Source: Astragalus membranaceus (lineage: Eukaryota > Streptophyta > Magnoliopsida > Fabales > Fabaceae). From it: 64,000 nt of DNA. The notes under the pieces were generated by a model. That model did not search any database and had not been told where the DNA came from. It saw nothing but the letters and a program-made list of their open reading frames with translations. Of this stretch, positions 19,848 to 31,077 are shown one piece after another; within the stretch, counting starts at the first letter, position 1; each line of letters starts with the position of its first letter. The translations under genes and the position numbers were made by a program. The stretch spans positions 46,755,708 to 46,819,707 of the forward strand of contig CM076847.1 of NCBI GenBank assembly GCA_039519185.1, given 5' to 3'.

Positions 19848-22227
19848 TGTAGCGACCGAAAAATCCGGATGATCTCTCGTGTTCAATGAAGTCGCCATCA
19901 ATGTTTAATTACAAAGGAAAACATTGAAAAATCCCTTTAAAAAGAAAATGGTCTTGAAAACCAAATTTTGGGTTCGGGAGCCGATTATGCGTGGGGAAGG
20001 TATTAGCACCCCACAACATCCTTTCGAAAAAGGTTACCTCTAATTAATTGTGCAAAACTACATTAACTTTAAAAATACTTATTTCCCTTTTATTAAAATA
20101 ATGAATGAAAAGACTTGATGAAATTTAGTTATTTATATTTGTATTGATAGTTAAAAAGACACGTTTTAGAAAAGACTAAAAAAAGGTTTTTTATTATTGC
20201 ACTTGACAGATGTGGGCCCCCATCTGCTCCTACGTATCTCCGGGTAGAGAATCAAAGGCTACGTAGTTCTTGAGTAGAAAATGTTTGTTTGTGGGTGTTT
20301 TTTAATTAAGCTTTGTGGATTGGTAAGAGGGATTTTAAGACTCTTGAGCCGTACAACTCATTCATCTTAAAATGCAGACTAATCCGACGGTATAGTCGAC
20401 TTAACCCCTATTATTACATTACTAGGTTTGTTTGAGAATCTTGAGACATCTGAGTTGTGAAAACTCATACATCCAAAAAGAATAAATTAACACGATGGTA
20501 TAACCGGCTTAAGCTCATAATGGTTTGAGTTTAAATATAATCACAGTACTAAATAGATAAACGTGTAAACTGATTAAAAGAAAATAGGGTAGGGTACACA
20601 TACCAAAAATAAATGTGAAGGAATAATAATAATAATAATAGTTACAACAATAACAATGACAAGATCAACTATTAGAAGAGGAAAAAATAATAATGACATA
20701 CAAAGGGAATGGTGAGGGTTACGCAAAAGTGATGGGTGTGATTTGAAAGATGAGCTGAAGCTCACTTCGACACGGCAAGTCAATGATATTTTAATAATAA
20801 TAATAATATAAAAAAAAACTAATGAAACCAAATGACAATAAAATAAACAAAGGGAATGGCAAAATAGAAATGGGGTAAAAATGGATTCACATTGAACCTT
20901 ATTGCTTAGATTGAAAAACACGCATAGGGAGAAGAGATAGAGAAAGAGCTAAGATACAAACAGAGAGAGAAACAAAACTGAAGGGGAGAGAGGAGAGGGT
21001 GAGTGTGTAACAGCCCAGGTCCACCGCAGTGGCCACCCCGGTCCCACTGTTACCTCACGGTCTTCTCTACCCCTCTTGTAGAGTTTTTGCCTTCCGTGGG
21101 AATCGAACCTTGCACCTGAGGCATAAGTGCAAGTTAAACCCCCTTCCCACTACCAATTGAGCGCGCGAGAGAGAGTGTTCACGACGGTGGTGGTTGCCGG
21201 AAGTCTCGACGGCGACGACGGTGGTTGTTTTGGCCGGAGATAGTGGTGGTTACAGTGGAGAAAGAGGTGAGTTTCCTCCTTCTCTCTTTTGATATTCGGT
21301 TTTCTTACTTCTATTTTGAATGGATACTAAATGTGTTTTTGCTGGTTTGTTGTGGTCGTTGCAGTGGTGATGGTTGTTGTGTGGTTGTAAGAAGTGGCTG
21401 CGGTGGTTGTTGTGGTGGTCGCGGTGGAGGCAGTGGTGACTTGTGGTGGTTCGCGGCGGTGGTTTTGCCGGAGACAAGCAGAGCACCAGAGGCAGTGGTG
21501 TTAAGGTTCTGCCTATTCCTCTCTCTCTCTAATATTGTTTCCATTCCATTATTTCTCTCTACTATTTTCTCTTTCTGTAATTGTTTTCCTCCCTCCTTTT
21601 GTTTCTGGTTTGATTTCTTTTTTATTGAGTCCCTCAGCACACTGAGACAAATTTTGCTGTTATCCTTTTGCAGGGATGGTATTGGACCAGAGCTGTAGGA
21701 GACAAGGCAGCAAAGGAGGTGCTGCCCAAAGATGCTTGGTTGCTGCAGATTTGGAAAAAACAAGGGAACAAGGAGAAGAAACACTTGCCTTCATTCTCTA
21801 AATGTAAAAGTATTAGCAACAACCTAGCAGAGGCAGTTATGCTAAAGTCCACTCTCTTGTTATTTTATTTTTAAAATTGTTTTTCACTTTTCTTTTGCTT
21901 ATTGTCCATATTGTAAACACATACAACTTTAATTATTTTGCTATTTGTAATAAAAGACACTTTTGACTATTCAACTTAAATTGCATATCTCATTTTATTT
22001 ATAAAAAAATAATGATGACAACTTAGATTAATAAATATAATGATAACAATAAAGTAACGAGCACCAAAATAAACACACGTACACGACGCGTGTGCACAGC
22101 GATAATAAATTGGGCGAGAAAACGAGAAAACTATCTTTGGCGAGAAAAAATACCCGTTAAAATTAGGCGTTCACAAAAATATTTTTATATTGTTTTTGTT
22201 AACATCGGACAAAATTAGGGTACAACA
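19848..22227 (-). mobile_element. Solo LTR, Tat/Ogre-like, in copia gag
   Basis: On the + strand it starts TGTAGCGACCGAAAAATCCGG and ends ACAAAATTAGGGTACAACA. Sense orientation is therefore minus, by comparison with 353-3879. Flanks ATGTG (19843-19847) and GTGTG (22228-22232) form a target duplication with one mismatch, and joining the flanks reconnects the copia zinc-knuckle frame. It is 2380 bp without internal coding. It contains the ACTACGT...ACGTAG hairpin (20226-20270), repeated CGAC-type and TGAGTT/AACTCA hairpins (20330-20530), a SINE, and GGTGGT-rich sequence (21180-21500). Confidence 0.85.
21008..21172 (-). mobile_element. tRNA-derived SINE
   Basis: The minus strand reads GCGCGCTCAATTGGTAGTGG (an A box within 21150-21170) and GGTTCGATTCCC (a B box, + strand 21098-21109). 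The spacing is about 45 bp, as in the internal RNA polymerase III promoter of tRNA genes. The rest (GGTAACAGTGGGACCGG... GGACCTGGGCTGTTACAC) is unrelated to tRNA, so it is a SINE rather than a tRNA gene. No clear target duplication was found. Edges are approximate. Confidence 0.7.
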
Positions 22228-24143
22228 GTGTGTACAAACCTTGCCTGCATTCTTAGTTCCTTGATAGGTTCCTTTCGCACGATTAAAAACCTTCTTTGCC
22301 TCAACATTTGCAATCAAGGTTTTGCTTTCATCATTATGACAGAACTGTCTCTCTTGTTGGATTACCATGGGATCCATAATTAAAATCTGAGATCCGATCA
22401 TAGCAAAATTATCGTTCAAACTAGTCAAAAAATGAATAGTTTTGCTTAGTTGGTGATGCTTTTGAGCTAGTTCTATACCAGTGACACACACACACTTTCT
22501 AGGACATCCACAAGTGGGTTCAGGAAGATATGATTCCAATTCTTCCCATAAGACCTTTAGTTCAGAGAAGAATTCAGTGACAGAAAGAGATTCTTGTTTT
22601 AAACTGTATATTTCACATTGTAGTTCAGAAATTCTGATTAGATCACCTTGAGAAAATCTTTCTTTGAGTTCGTTCCAAACATCAACAGCATTTTCTAGGA
22701 CAACAATGCTTTGTCCAATATAATGATGACAACTTAGATTAATAAATATAATGATAACAATAAAGTAACGAGCACCAAAATAAACACAGGTACACGACGC
22801 GTGTGCACAGCGATAATAAATTGGGCGAGAAAACGAGAAAACTATCTTTGGCGAGAAAAAATACCCGTTAAAATTAGGCGTTCACAAAAATATTTTTATA
22901 TTGTTTTTGTTAACATCGGACAAAATTAGGGTACAACAGTGTGTACAAACCTTGCCTGCATTCTTAGTTCCTTGATAGGTTCCTTTCGCACGATTAAAAA
23001 CCTTCTTTGCCTCAACATTTGCAATCAAGGTTTTGCTTTCATCATTATGACAGAACTGTCTCTCTTGTTGGATTACCATGGGATCCATAATTAAAATCTG
23101 AGATCCGATCATAGCAAAATTATCGTTCAAACTAGTCAAAAAATGAATAGTTTTGCTTAGTTGGTGATGCTTTTGAGCTAGTTCTATACCAGTGACACAC
23201 ACACACTTTCTAGGACATCCACAAGTGGGTTCAGGAAGATATGATTCCAATTCTTCCCATAAGACCTTTAGTTCAGAGAAGAATTCAGTGACAGAAAGAG
23301 ATTCTTGTTTTAAACTGTATATTTCACATTGTAGTTCAGAAATTCTGATTAGATCACCTTGAGAAAATCTTTCTTTGAGTTCGTTCCAAACATCAACAGC
23401 ATTTTCTAGGACAACAATGCTTTGTCCAATATAATGATGACAACTTAGATTAATAAATATAATGATAACAATAAAGTAACGAGCACCAAAATAAACACAG
23501 GTACACGACGCGTGTGCACAGCGATAATAAATTGGGCGAGAAAACGAGAAAACTATCTTTGGCGAGAAAAAATACCCGTTAAAATTAGGCGTTCACAAAA
23601 ATATTTTTATATTGTTTTTGTTAACATCGGACAAAATTAGGGTACAACAGTGTGTACAAACCTTGCCTGCATTCTTAGTTCCTTGATAGGTTCCTTTCGC
23701 ACGATTAAAAACCTTCTTTGCCTCAACATTTGCAATCAAGGTTTTGCTTTCATCATTATGACAGAACTGTCTCTCTTGTTGGATTACCATGGGATCCATA
23801 ATTAAAATCTGAGATCCGATCATAGCAAAATTATCGTTCAAACTAGTCAAAAAATGAATAGTTTTGCTTAGTTGGTGATGCTTTTGAGCTAGTTCTATAC
23901 CAGTGACACACACACACTTTCTAGGACATCCACAAGTGGGTTCAGGAAGATATGATTCCAATTCTTCCCATAAGACCTTTAGTTCAGAGAAGAATTCAGT
24001 GACAGAAAGAGATTCTTGTTTTAAACTGTATATTTCACATTGTAGTTCAGAAATTCTGATTAGATCACCTTGAGAAAATCTTTCTTTGAGTTCGTTCCAA
24101 ACATCAACAGCATTTTCTAGGACAACAATGCTTTGTCCAATAT
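22011..24143 (-). repeat. 711-bp unit tandemly triplicated across an LTR/gag junction
   Basis: Units 22011-22721, 22722-23432 and 23433-24143 are practically identical. Each contains the last 217 bp of the solo LTR, the TSD and about 490 bp of copia gag. Copies 2 and 3 share ACACAGGTACACG where copy 1 has ACACACGTACACG, so copies 2 and 3 are the later pair. The joins (CCAATAT to AATGATG) have only 2-3 nt of microhomology. The duplication post-dates the solo LTR. The repeated 122-codon frames are gag pieces, not a gene family. Confidence 0.95.
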
Positions 24144-24462
24144 ATTCAGCTACAGAGTTCATTATCCATGAATGTATGAGATTATTGCATCTACACCAAG
24201 GCTTATAAGTAGGATGAAAAGAATCTGGAACTTCTATGGTTCCATCAACAAAATCATACTTGTTCTTACCACCTAGAGCTCTCCTCATGGATCTAGCCCA
24301 AGTGTGGTAGTTAGAACCATTAGTATTCAAAACAGGTGTAATAGAAACCGAAGAAGGACCATCACTAGGATGAACATAGTATATGCTGGTTGGTTCTGCA
24401 GCAGGATCCTGATTAGGAGTCCTAGAACCAGAGCCAGATCCACTATTGTTTCCTTTAGCCAT
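23641..24462 (-). pseudogene. gag: Copia Gag N-terminal part, interrupted
   Basis: It starts ATGGCTAAAGGAAACAATAG on the minus strand (MAKGNNSGSGSGSR), close behind the tRNA-iMet primer site. The copia gag motif YYVHPSDGPSSVSITPVLN, then NYHTWARSMRRALGGKNK, a UBN2-type middle (ELQCEIYSLKQESLSVTEFF) and a CGCPRKCVC cluster follow. It runs to KNAGKVCTH and is cut by LTR sequence in the middle of the zinc knuckle. The upstream in-frame Met at 24510 is less likely as start. Confidence 0.9.
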
Positions 24463-24542
24463 GATAATATTCGAAAGGATAGAAAATGCAATGGAACAGT
24501 AAAATAGCAAGCAAGGTAATCAAAGTTATAGCTCTGATACCA

Positions 24543-25127
24543 TCATAAATTTTGATTCATAGAGAAAGCAAAGGCCATGATAGGCTGAAAACAGAGAAAA
24601 ATGACTGATCAATAGAAACTTTGATTCATTGATGATTTGAGCATTTACAAGTACTGCTATATATAGCAAGTATTGAGGTACATCATGCACTAGAGGAATC
24701 TTTATTACACAATAGAAAAACTATTAGAAAAAGATCACAGAGGATCATAACGGATGCCTAAGGCGCCTTGTGCCAGCTAGTGATCACACCACTTATCACG
24801 TGATGGGATCCGAGGTCCCCCCACTTATTCTCATGCTTTCCTTGCTTGCTACCAAGACACCAACAGATATTCCTTCAATCTTGCTGACTAGGCTCGTTTC
24901 TCTCTCATTTGGACATGATTGTCCTTTGGCATTGTACTGGGCGCCGGGTTCCTGATGGTGACCAATTGATGAAATTTCCTTGGCTCTGCACTGGGCGCCG
25001 GGTGCCTGATGTTCCCCAATTGCCAGGATATCCTCAGTACTATGTAAGGCGCTGGATCCCACAGTGTGACCAGTTGATGAGAAATGGTTAGCTTTGTTTT
25101 CCTTACTCTTTTCTTCTAACTTTAAGA
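24543..25127 (-). repeat. 5' LTR of the decayed copia element
   Basis: It matches 15971-16560 from CATAGAGAAAGC to CTTTAAGA. The inner edge adjoins the primer site GCTCTGATACCA (24531-24542). It includes GGCGCC-containing repeats around 24938-25010. Confidence 0.8.
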
Positions 25128-25132
25128 CATAA

Positions 25133-26371
25133 TTCAAGATATGAATATCACACCTATCATAACATTTAATTGAGATATGAAGTAGGATGAGAACGCCTCA
25201 AGGAATGGTAAGTTTGAAAATATTTTTCAAGAATGGTCAGACACACGCACGGTCCGTACTTATGTGCAGTGGCTGTTTTGAGCAGTTTCAAAAATTTTCT
25301 ACCATACTTTATGCATTCAAAGCTTCTGGGTTTGAGTTAGAAGAAGTGTGAAGCTGGAAAAGTTGGGGGGTTTAAAGCTTTGGAAATCAGTTTCTCCAAG
25401 TACACAACAATCCGCACAAAAACAGTTTTTACTACTTCTGGTATCTTCCTTATAACGTTCCCTATGAAACTCATATGAAGTTAGTTTTTTATTCATTAGA
25501 AACTAGACACAAAATCCTTCAAGTTAGGCACAAGAACCACTTGATTTTACTGAGTATTGGGGGAGAAAATTTACGTACAAGTTTCACTTTTGTCACAGTA
25601 ACGTTTTCGAACTAGTCTCCGTACTTTAGCCGTAACTCCCTGAATACGCGTCATATCAGTTCGGGACTTGAACCATATGAAAATAGACAAAATTATCTAT
25701 ACATTAGGCACTGGTTTAAATCGTTTTGGTTAAGAATTGAATTAGTTATGCCTGCTGAAAAACAGCTTCAGATGCTGCCAAACCAATTTTGGAGTTAGTT
25801 GCCGCGTTTCTAGGAGTCGGGGTTAGATTGGAGTAGAACGGAGATTACATTGTTGATTGAGATGCATTTGGGTTAGCTTCAGTAACTGAACACATTTGGG
25901 GTTCGTTCGGGATCGATTTCTTGTTCGTTGGAGAGTAGGTGAACATTCGGGGATAGTTCGATTGTTTACATTGTCGCTTGCATTTCGTGGAGTCTCGATT
26001 GTTTGTGAACTTCTTCACAAATTGTGAGTTCTATACTCGCCCCAGACGCATCACCATGATTCCAAGCGCATGAGGGACAAAACCAAATTGTCCAAAAGCG
26101 CCCCAGACTCACCACCATGCGTCCAAGCGCACGAGTGACAAAACCAAAACTGTTCAAAAGCGCTTCAAGCGCACGGCCATGTGCCCAAGCACACATAACA
26201 GTTTTAAAATTTATTTTCTCACTCTTTTGGGTATCAACAGTGTTCCAAATCTCTCCCAATTTTATTTCCAACCTTACCCAATGAATTTAATACATGAATG
26301 CCATGAATTTAAGTTTTCTTGAGATGAAGATATGAAATTGTCTTAAGTTATGAAAAACCGTACATTAGTTA
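25133..26371. other. Old LTR-like sequence, unassigned
   Basis: No reading frame or terminus could be assigned. ACGCACGGTCCGTAC (about 25244) and AAGCGCACGA/AAGCGCATGA-type repeats (26040-26190) resemble the palindromic arrays of the gypsy LTR at 26764-29084, so it is probably a decayed gypsy LTR. Confidence 0.35.
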
Positions 26372-26548
26372 TGTTAGAGTAGGAGACACGATATTGGTCA
26401 CGCAGTTCGGCCAATTGTTGTCTACGTCTGCGACTACAGAGCAGCTGTATTTCCGTCTTATTAATTGTATATTTTTGTATTGAGTACAAGCACTAATGAG
26501 ATTAAATAGGCTACTCCATATGAAAACCTAACGGGCCTGCTAAATAGC
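26372..26548 (-). repeat. 3' LTR of the expanded copia element, shortened
   Basis: It matches 51698 to about 51872 (TGTTAGAGTAGGAGACACG ... AACCTAACGGGCC). It lacks about 95 bp of the LTR start, including the (AT)n tract of the partner. The pol end and polypurine-like CCAGCTTGAGG (minus strand) adjoin. Confidence 0.75.
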
Positions 26549-26612
26549 CTCAAGCTGGAGCGTATAGATTGTAGCCATCCAGCTTGTCACATATGTAAGT
26601 TATCCTTGGTCC

Positions 26613-26763
26613 TCAAAGAGCTTTTGTGAAGATGTCTTCCAATTGATCATTAGAACCAACAAATGAAGTAGCAATGTCACCGGACACAATCTTCTCACGA
26701 ACAAAATGACAATCAATTTCTATGTGTTTGGTTCGCTCATGAAAGACCGAATTGGACGCAATA
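26613..26763 (-). pseudogene. C-terminal end of copia RNase H/pol
   Basis: The minus strand reads ASNSVFHERTKHIEIDCHFVREK and ends near QLEDIFTKAL with TGA, the typical copia pol C-terminus. It continues the RNase H frame interrupted at 29085 by the solo LTR. Confidence 0.9.
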
Positions 26764-29084
26764 TGTAACACCCTAGTATTTCTAACTTGTAGGAATACCA
26801 AAATGCACAGCATGGCATACATCAGAGTTGACTTGTATGCCTGGAATGTTGAACACAACTTAAAAACTTCGATAAATAATTATCAACGGTTCCATGAACC
26901 TCATTAACTTAACCTGAAGTACTTAAGTCTCATGACTTAAAACTTATACAACCTGGTGTTCAATATCCAAAACATAAGTAGAGGAAATGATGTACAACTG
27001 TTAGGGATACAATCGATAATACAAAGACAACAAAAGGGAAAAAGGCATAATCTTAAAACTGATTCTTCAATAACAGCTCCATAAAGCACACTGCCTAGCC
27101 GCGCCTCTTCGTCTTTGCCTTTCCCTGTTTCTCTGTAAAAACCACAATAATAAAGGGTGAGATAAACATTATCTCAGTGAGTCCTATCGAGACCCCTTAC
27201 TAACACTAACGGTTCATTATACTTGACTTTTGAACTCGTAGCCCTAATAAGCGACTACGTGAAAATCTTATTCTTTCGTAGCCCGATTCTGGATAGCTAT
27301 GTGCTTTATCTTTTACTTAGCATAAACTTATGCTCTATTGCCCGTAGCCCAATTCTGGATGACTACGTACAATCTTTTTCTTTAACTTAGCACAACACCT
27401 CAAGCCACTTTCTTTATTTTTCTATGGCATTTGGTGAACCCAATCCACTAACCACTAATTAGTGGGAAAACCTCATGACTTCCCCTCCCCTAGTATGCTA
27501 ATCCTTGGGGTCATCACCCTTGATATACATATATAATTATACGCATACCATCTTTCTTTATTTTAAGGAACTAACTTGACTTGTGTGAACATGATGTTCC
27601 ATTAACAAAATCTTGAACTTAGCTTTGATGAACTTGTAGTCCATCTCATTATCGTGCCTTAGGGTTTCCCTCTCACGTCGTTGCTAAAACAATGTTTTAA
27701 CCAATTCTTATTACCTTACTTATAACTTAGGAAATTCTCCCCAATTCAACCCAAACATAGGCAATTCCAATGAACTAAGGTTACTGATCATATAATATGG
27801 TTGGGGAAAGGATTAGAACGCAATTGGAACCGTTCGGATTGGCCTAAGACGCATTTTGAAGTTGGGTAACAGAAGCCTACGCACGGTCCGTGCTTAAGAG
27901 ACGCACGATCCGTGCTATGTTTTCAAAAATTTAAAACATGAATACGAAAAGTACGCACGGTCCGTGCGCTGGGGGCGCACGGTCCGAGCTATGTCCTTAA
28001 ATTTTAAGAGGCATCCTGCGAACCGAACGCACGGTCCGCGCCACTGGGGCGCACGACCCGTGCGTGTTCATCAGTAGCCCAAAACTGTGGTTTTTCCTGA
28101 AAACATAGCCGTTCCGATCGTTCCAATACACGTTCTGATAAATTCCCGAACATCAAAACACATAATTTCAGTCCAGAATAGTAACATAATTAGTCTCAAA
28201 CAATCATAACATCATTAAATAACCAATCATTCGAACACTTCACACATTACGGTTTCTAAATTCGATTTTTCTTTTTAACACGAAAACTTGCAACTAAAAA
28301 CAGGAACGGAACAAGCAAGCCACAATTCGGAAATAATCCTCTAAGCGAGTATAGAACTCACCTCTTGCGATGACAGCAACAACAACCACAAACAGAGTTT
28401 CTACGACCACGAACGTTCCCAAACTCGAGTCCTATGGACCAAAAATGTCCAAGTTTGACCCAAAGCTACCAAACCTTCTTCCTAATGCTTGAAAAACACA
28501 ATGTTTGTTCTTAACTACCTCAAACTAGCTACCAATCCAACATGCAAGTCACATTTAGCTCCTAGGATCCACTTTTGTCTATTTTGAGCTTGAAGGTTCA
28601 AAAATGGTGAAATGAGATGGAGGAGGGTGTAGAGGGTGATGTTGGTATCAGAATGTAGAGGGTGAGAAGCTGGTTTGAATGGTGTATAAATCTCTCACAT
28701 GCATCCAAGTTTGGCCATAAACTCTCCTTCTTTTCTCTCCCTCACACTCGCGACCTCTCTCTCTTTCATTTTTCAAATTCTGTTCTCAGCAATTGTGGGA
28801 GTTAGTGTGGATTGGTCAGCTGAGGGTTTCATTTTAATGAAGTGGCAATGACCATAATACCCCTAGTTCCAATTAATCCTTAAATTCCAACTTAACTCAA
28901 CAATTACTAATAATTCAAATACTTAATATAATTTAGCACATAAGCACACGATTAATTTATTCAACCCATGACAATCATCTCAAAATAACTAAATTACGCC
29001 ATTATTCTCAATTTAGCTAATTAATTATCTTGAGACCTCGTGCTAATTTCAATAAATGAGATTAGCTAAATCGGGGATGTTACA
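26764..29084 (-). mobile_element. Solo LTR of a Ty3/gypsy element, target duplication CAATA
   Basis: It starts TGTAACACCC and ends GGGATGTTACA, flanked by CAATA at 26759-26763 and 29085-29089. It is 2321 bp. The minus orientation follows from the order of the GACTCACTGAGAT block and TTTTTACAGAGAAACAGGG block (about 27127-27190), reversed relative to 52420-52500. It lies within copia RNase H, whose frame rejoins across it. It carries the GCACGGTCCGTGC array (27885-28070). Confidence 0.9.
27885..28070. repeat. Palindromic GCACGGTCCGTGC-type repeats
   Basis: GCACGGTCCGTGC, GCACGATCCGTGC, GCACGGTCCGTGCG, GCACGGTCCGAGC, GCACGGTCCGCGC and GCACGACCCGTGCG recur at uneven spacing of about 25-70 bp. 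Each is a perfect or near-perfect palindrome around a central base. Similar motifs occur at 25244 and 53287-53340. Confidence 0.85.
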
Positions 29085-29850
29085 CAATATGTAGGGCTAC
29101 TTGATTATCACATATGAGACTCATAGTGCCTATTTTACAAAAGCGCAACTCTTGGAGAAGATGTTTTAGCCATGTGAGCTCCTGAGTGGTAAGTGCCATA
29201 GCTCGATATTCAGCCTCAACACTGGATCTGGCAAAAACATTTTGCTTTTTACTTTTCCATGAAATTAGATTTCCACCAATAAGAACACAATACCCAGATG
29301 TGGACCTTCTATCACAGGGACAACCAGCCCAATCAACATCTGTGTAAGCGACAACATTTGAATAACCTCTATCCGTGTAAACAAGACCTTTTCCAGGAGC
29401 TCCTTTGATGTACCTCAGGATTATAACCATGGCATCCCAATGATTGTCACAAGGGGAATTTAGGAATTGACTCACCACACTAACAGCGTATGAAATATCT
29501 GGCCTCGTCATGGTCAAGTAATTCAACTTCCCAACTAGCCTCCTATACCTTCCTCGATCTGAAAAGGACTCCCCCTGATCCGGCAGGATCTTGACATTAG
29601 GATCCATAGGAGAGCCAATTGGCTTGCAATCAAGCATGCCGGTTTCTTCTATGATATCCAAAGCATACTTTCTCTGAGAGATAGCAATCCCTGCCTTAGA
29701 ATGAGCTACTTCAATGCCAAGAAAGTATCGTAACTTCCCAACATCTTTGACCTGAAAGTGGTGGACTAGATGTTGTTTAAGTCCTGCAATCCGATCATGA
29801 TCATCACCTGTAATGACAATATCATCAACATGACAACGAGATAAATACAT
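29085..29850 (-). pseudogene. Copia RT C-terminal half and RNase H
   Basis: VDDIVITGDD is followed by LRYFLGIEVAHSKAGI, LNYLTMTRPDISYAVSV, a YTDVDWAGCPCDRRSTSG RNase H motif, ARSSVEAEYRAMA and LICDNQVALHI, where the solo LTR interrupts. The frame is separated from the upstream RT by loss of one base within the Tyr codon of the YVDD catalytic box (about 29829-29835). Confidence 0.9.
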
Positions 29851-30245
29851 TTGTGAGAGGATAACTTATAAAAGACAGAGTGATCAGCTTCACTCCAAAA
29901 CATGTCATAGTCTTGAACGACACTGCTGAATCTTCCAAACCATGCTCGAGGGGATTGTTTAAGACCATACAAGGCTTTGTGAAGTCGACAGACATACTCA
30001 CAACACTCCCCCTGAGCAACAAAACCAGGTGGTTGCTCTAGATAAACTTCTTCTTCTAGATCTCCGTGGAGAAATGCATTCTTGATGTCCAGTTGATACA
30101 ATGGGCAATGTCGCATTGCAGCCATAGAAAGGAATAGACGAACAGAAGCCATTTTAGTCACCGGTGAGAAAGTATCATTGTAATGAAGACCAAAACCCTG
30201 AGTATATCCCTTAGCCACGAGGCGGGCATTCAGACGATCAATACT
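29831..30245 (-). pseudogene. Copia RT N-terminal half
   Basis: The visible motifs are ARLVAKGYTQGFGLHYNDTF, QLDIKNAFLHGDLEEEVYL (first catalytic Asp) and RLHKALYGLKQSPRAWF. In phase, a TGA at 30246-30248 separates it from the preceding CRWVYTVKVGPD segment. The frame shifts at the YVDD box. Confidence 0.9.
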
Positions 30246-31077
30246 TCAGTCTGGACCAACTTTGACAGTATATACCCAACGACACCCAACAATAGACTTA
30301 CTAGAAGGAGGTGGCACAAGAGTCCATGTCTGGTTAGATTCTAAGGCTGTCATCTCATCAATCATAGCCTGTCGCCAACCTGAATGAGAAAGAGCTTCCT
30401 GCGTGGACTTAGGAATGGTGATGGAAGAAATAGCAGACACAAATGTATATTGTGAAGGTGATAAGCAGTGATAACTGAGGAAATTATAAATAGGATGAGG
30501 GTTACGGGTGGAACGTGTACCTTTACGCAGTGCAACGGGAGGGTCATCGGACTCGGTAGGCGGATCCGGAGTAGGAGAGGAAACTGGGGCAGGAGATGAG
30601 TCACTAGGATCTTCTGTAGGAGGTGGGTCGACAGGAGGGAGACGAGCACGATGCTGATAAGTTTGCAAGGGAGGAGGACTAAGAGGACTAGGAAGTTCCA
30701 TAGGAGAAGGGTGATCTATCTGATCAATGATGGGTGTTGGTGGAACTACCGGGACAAGGTCAGGAATAGGTAATACTTGAGAGACAGACTCAGACTCAAT
30801 GGGAGATGCAAAGAAGGGTGCATCTTCAAAGAAGGTGACATCAGCAGAATGTAGAAGTGATGTGTGGAGGGACAGTAGCATCGATACCCTTTTTGAACTC
30901 TTGAATAGCAAAGGAAGACATACTTAACTGCGCGAGCAGACAATTTATCAAGTCCCGGGGTAAGATCATGAATAAAACAAGTGGATCCGAAGACTCGAGG
31001 AGAGATACGGAACAAGGGTTCATCGGGGAACAATATGGAATAAGGAACCCTATTTTGGATAGCAGAGGATGGCATTC
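30246..31077 (-). pseudogene. Copia integrase end, linker and RT start
   Basis: From the gypsy insertion site the minus strand reads RMPSSAIQNRVPYSILFPDE, RVFGSTCFIHDLTPG and KYVFLCYSRVQKGYRCY (copia integrase C-terminal signature). It then shifts frame near 30840-30910 into a Pro/Ser-rich linker and SGWRQAMIDEMTALESNQTW, GCRWVYTVKVGPD, the start of RT. It joins in sense with the integrase core at 41469-42376 on the other side of the gypsy element. Confidence 0.9.

Larger units (their letters stand above)
15971..25127 (-). mobile_element. Decayed Ty1/copia element with nested solo LTR and internal tandem triplication
   Basis: LTR copies lie at about 15971-16560 and 24543-25127. CATAA at 15966-15970 and 25128-25132 is a plausible target duplication, but the left LTR edge is diverged. 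A primer site complementary to tRNA-iMet (GCTCTGATACCA on the + strand, 24531-24542) marks the right LTR as the 5' one. Minus-strand order is gag (from 24462), nucleocapsid, protease, integrase, RT, RNase H. Without the solo LTR (19848-22227) and two extra 711-bp units it measures about 5.3 kb, usual for copia. Several stops, frameshifts and an RT deletion make it non-functional. Confidence 0.85.

Noticed and set aside
21098..21164. tRNA gene on the minus strand
   Set aside because: A and B boxes are present, but no cloverleaf acceptor stem closes and the sequence continues as a SINE body.
22171..23250. Two identical 122-codon frames looking like a small gene family
   Set aside because: They are tandem copies of a copia gag fragment running into LTR sequence.
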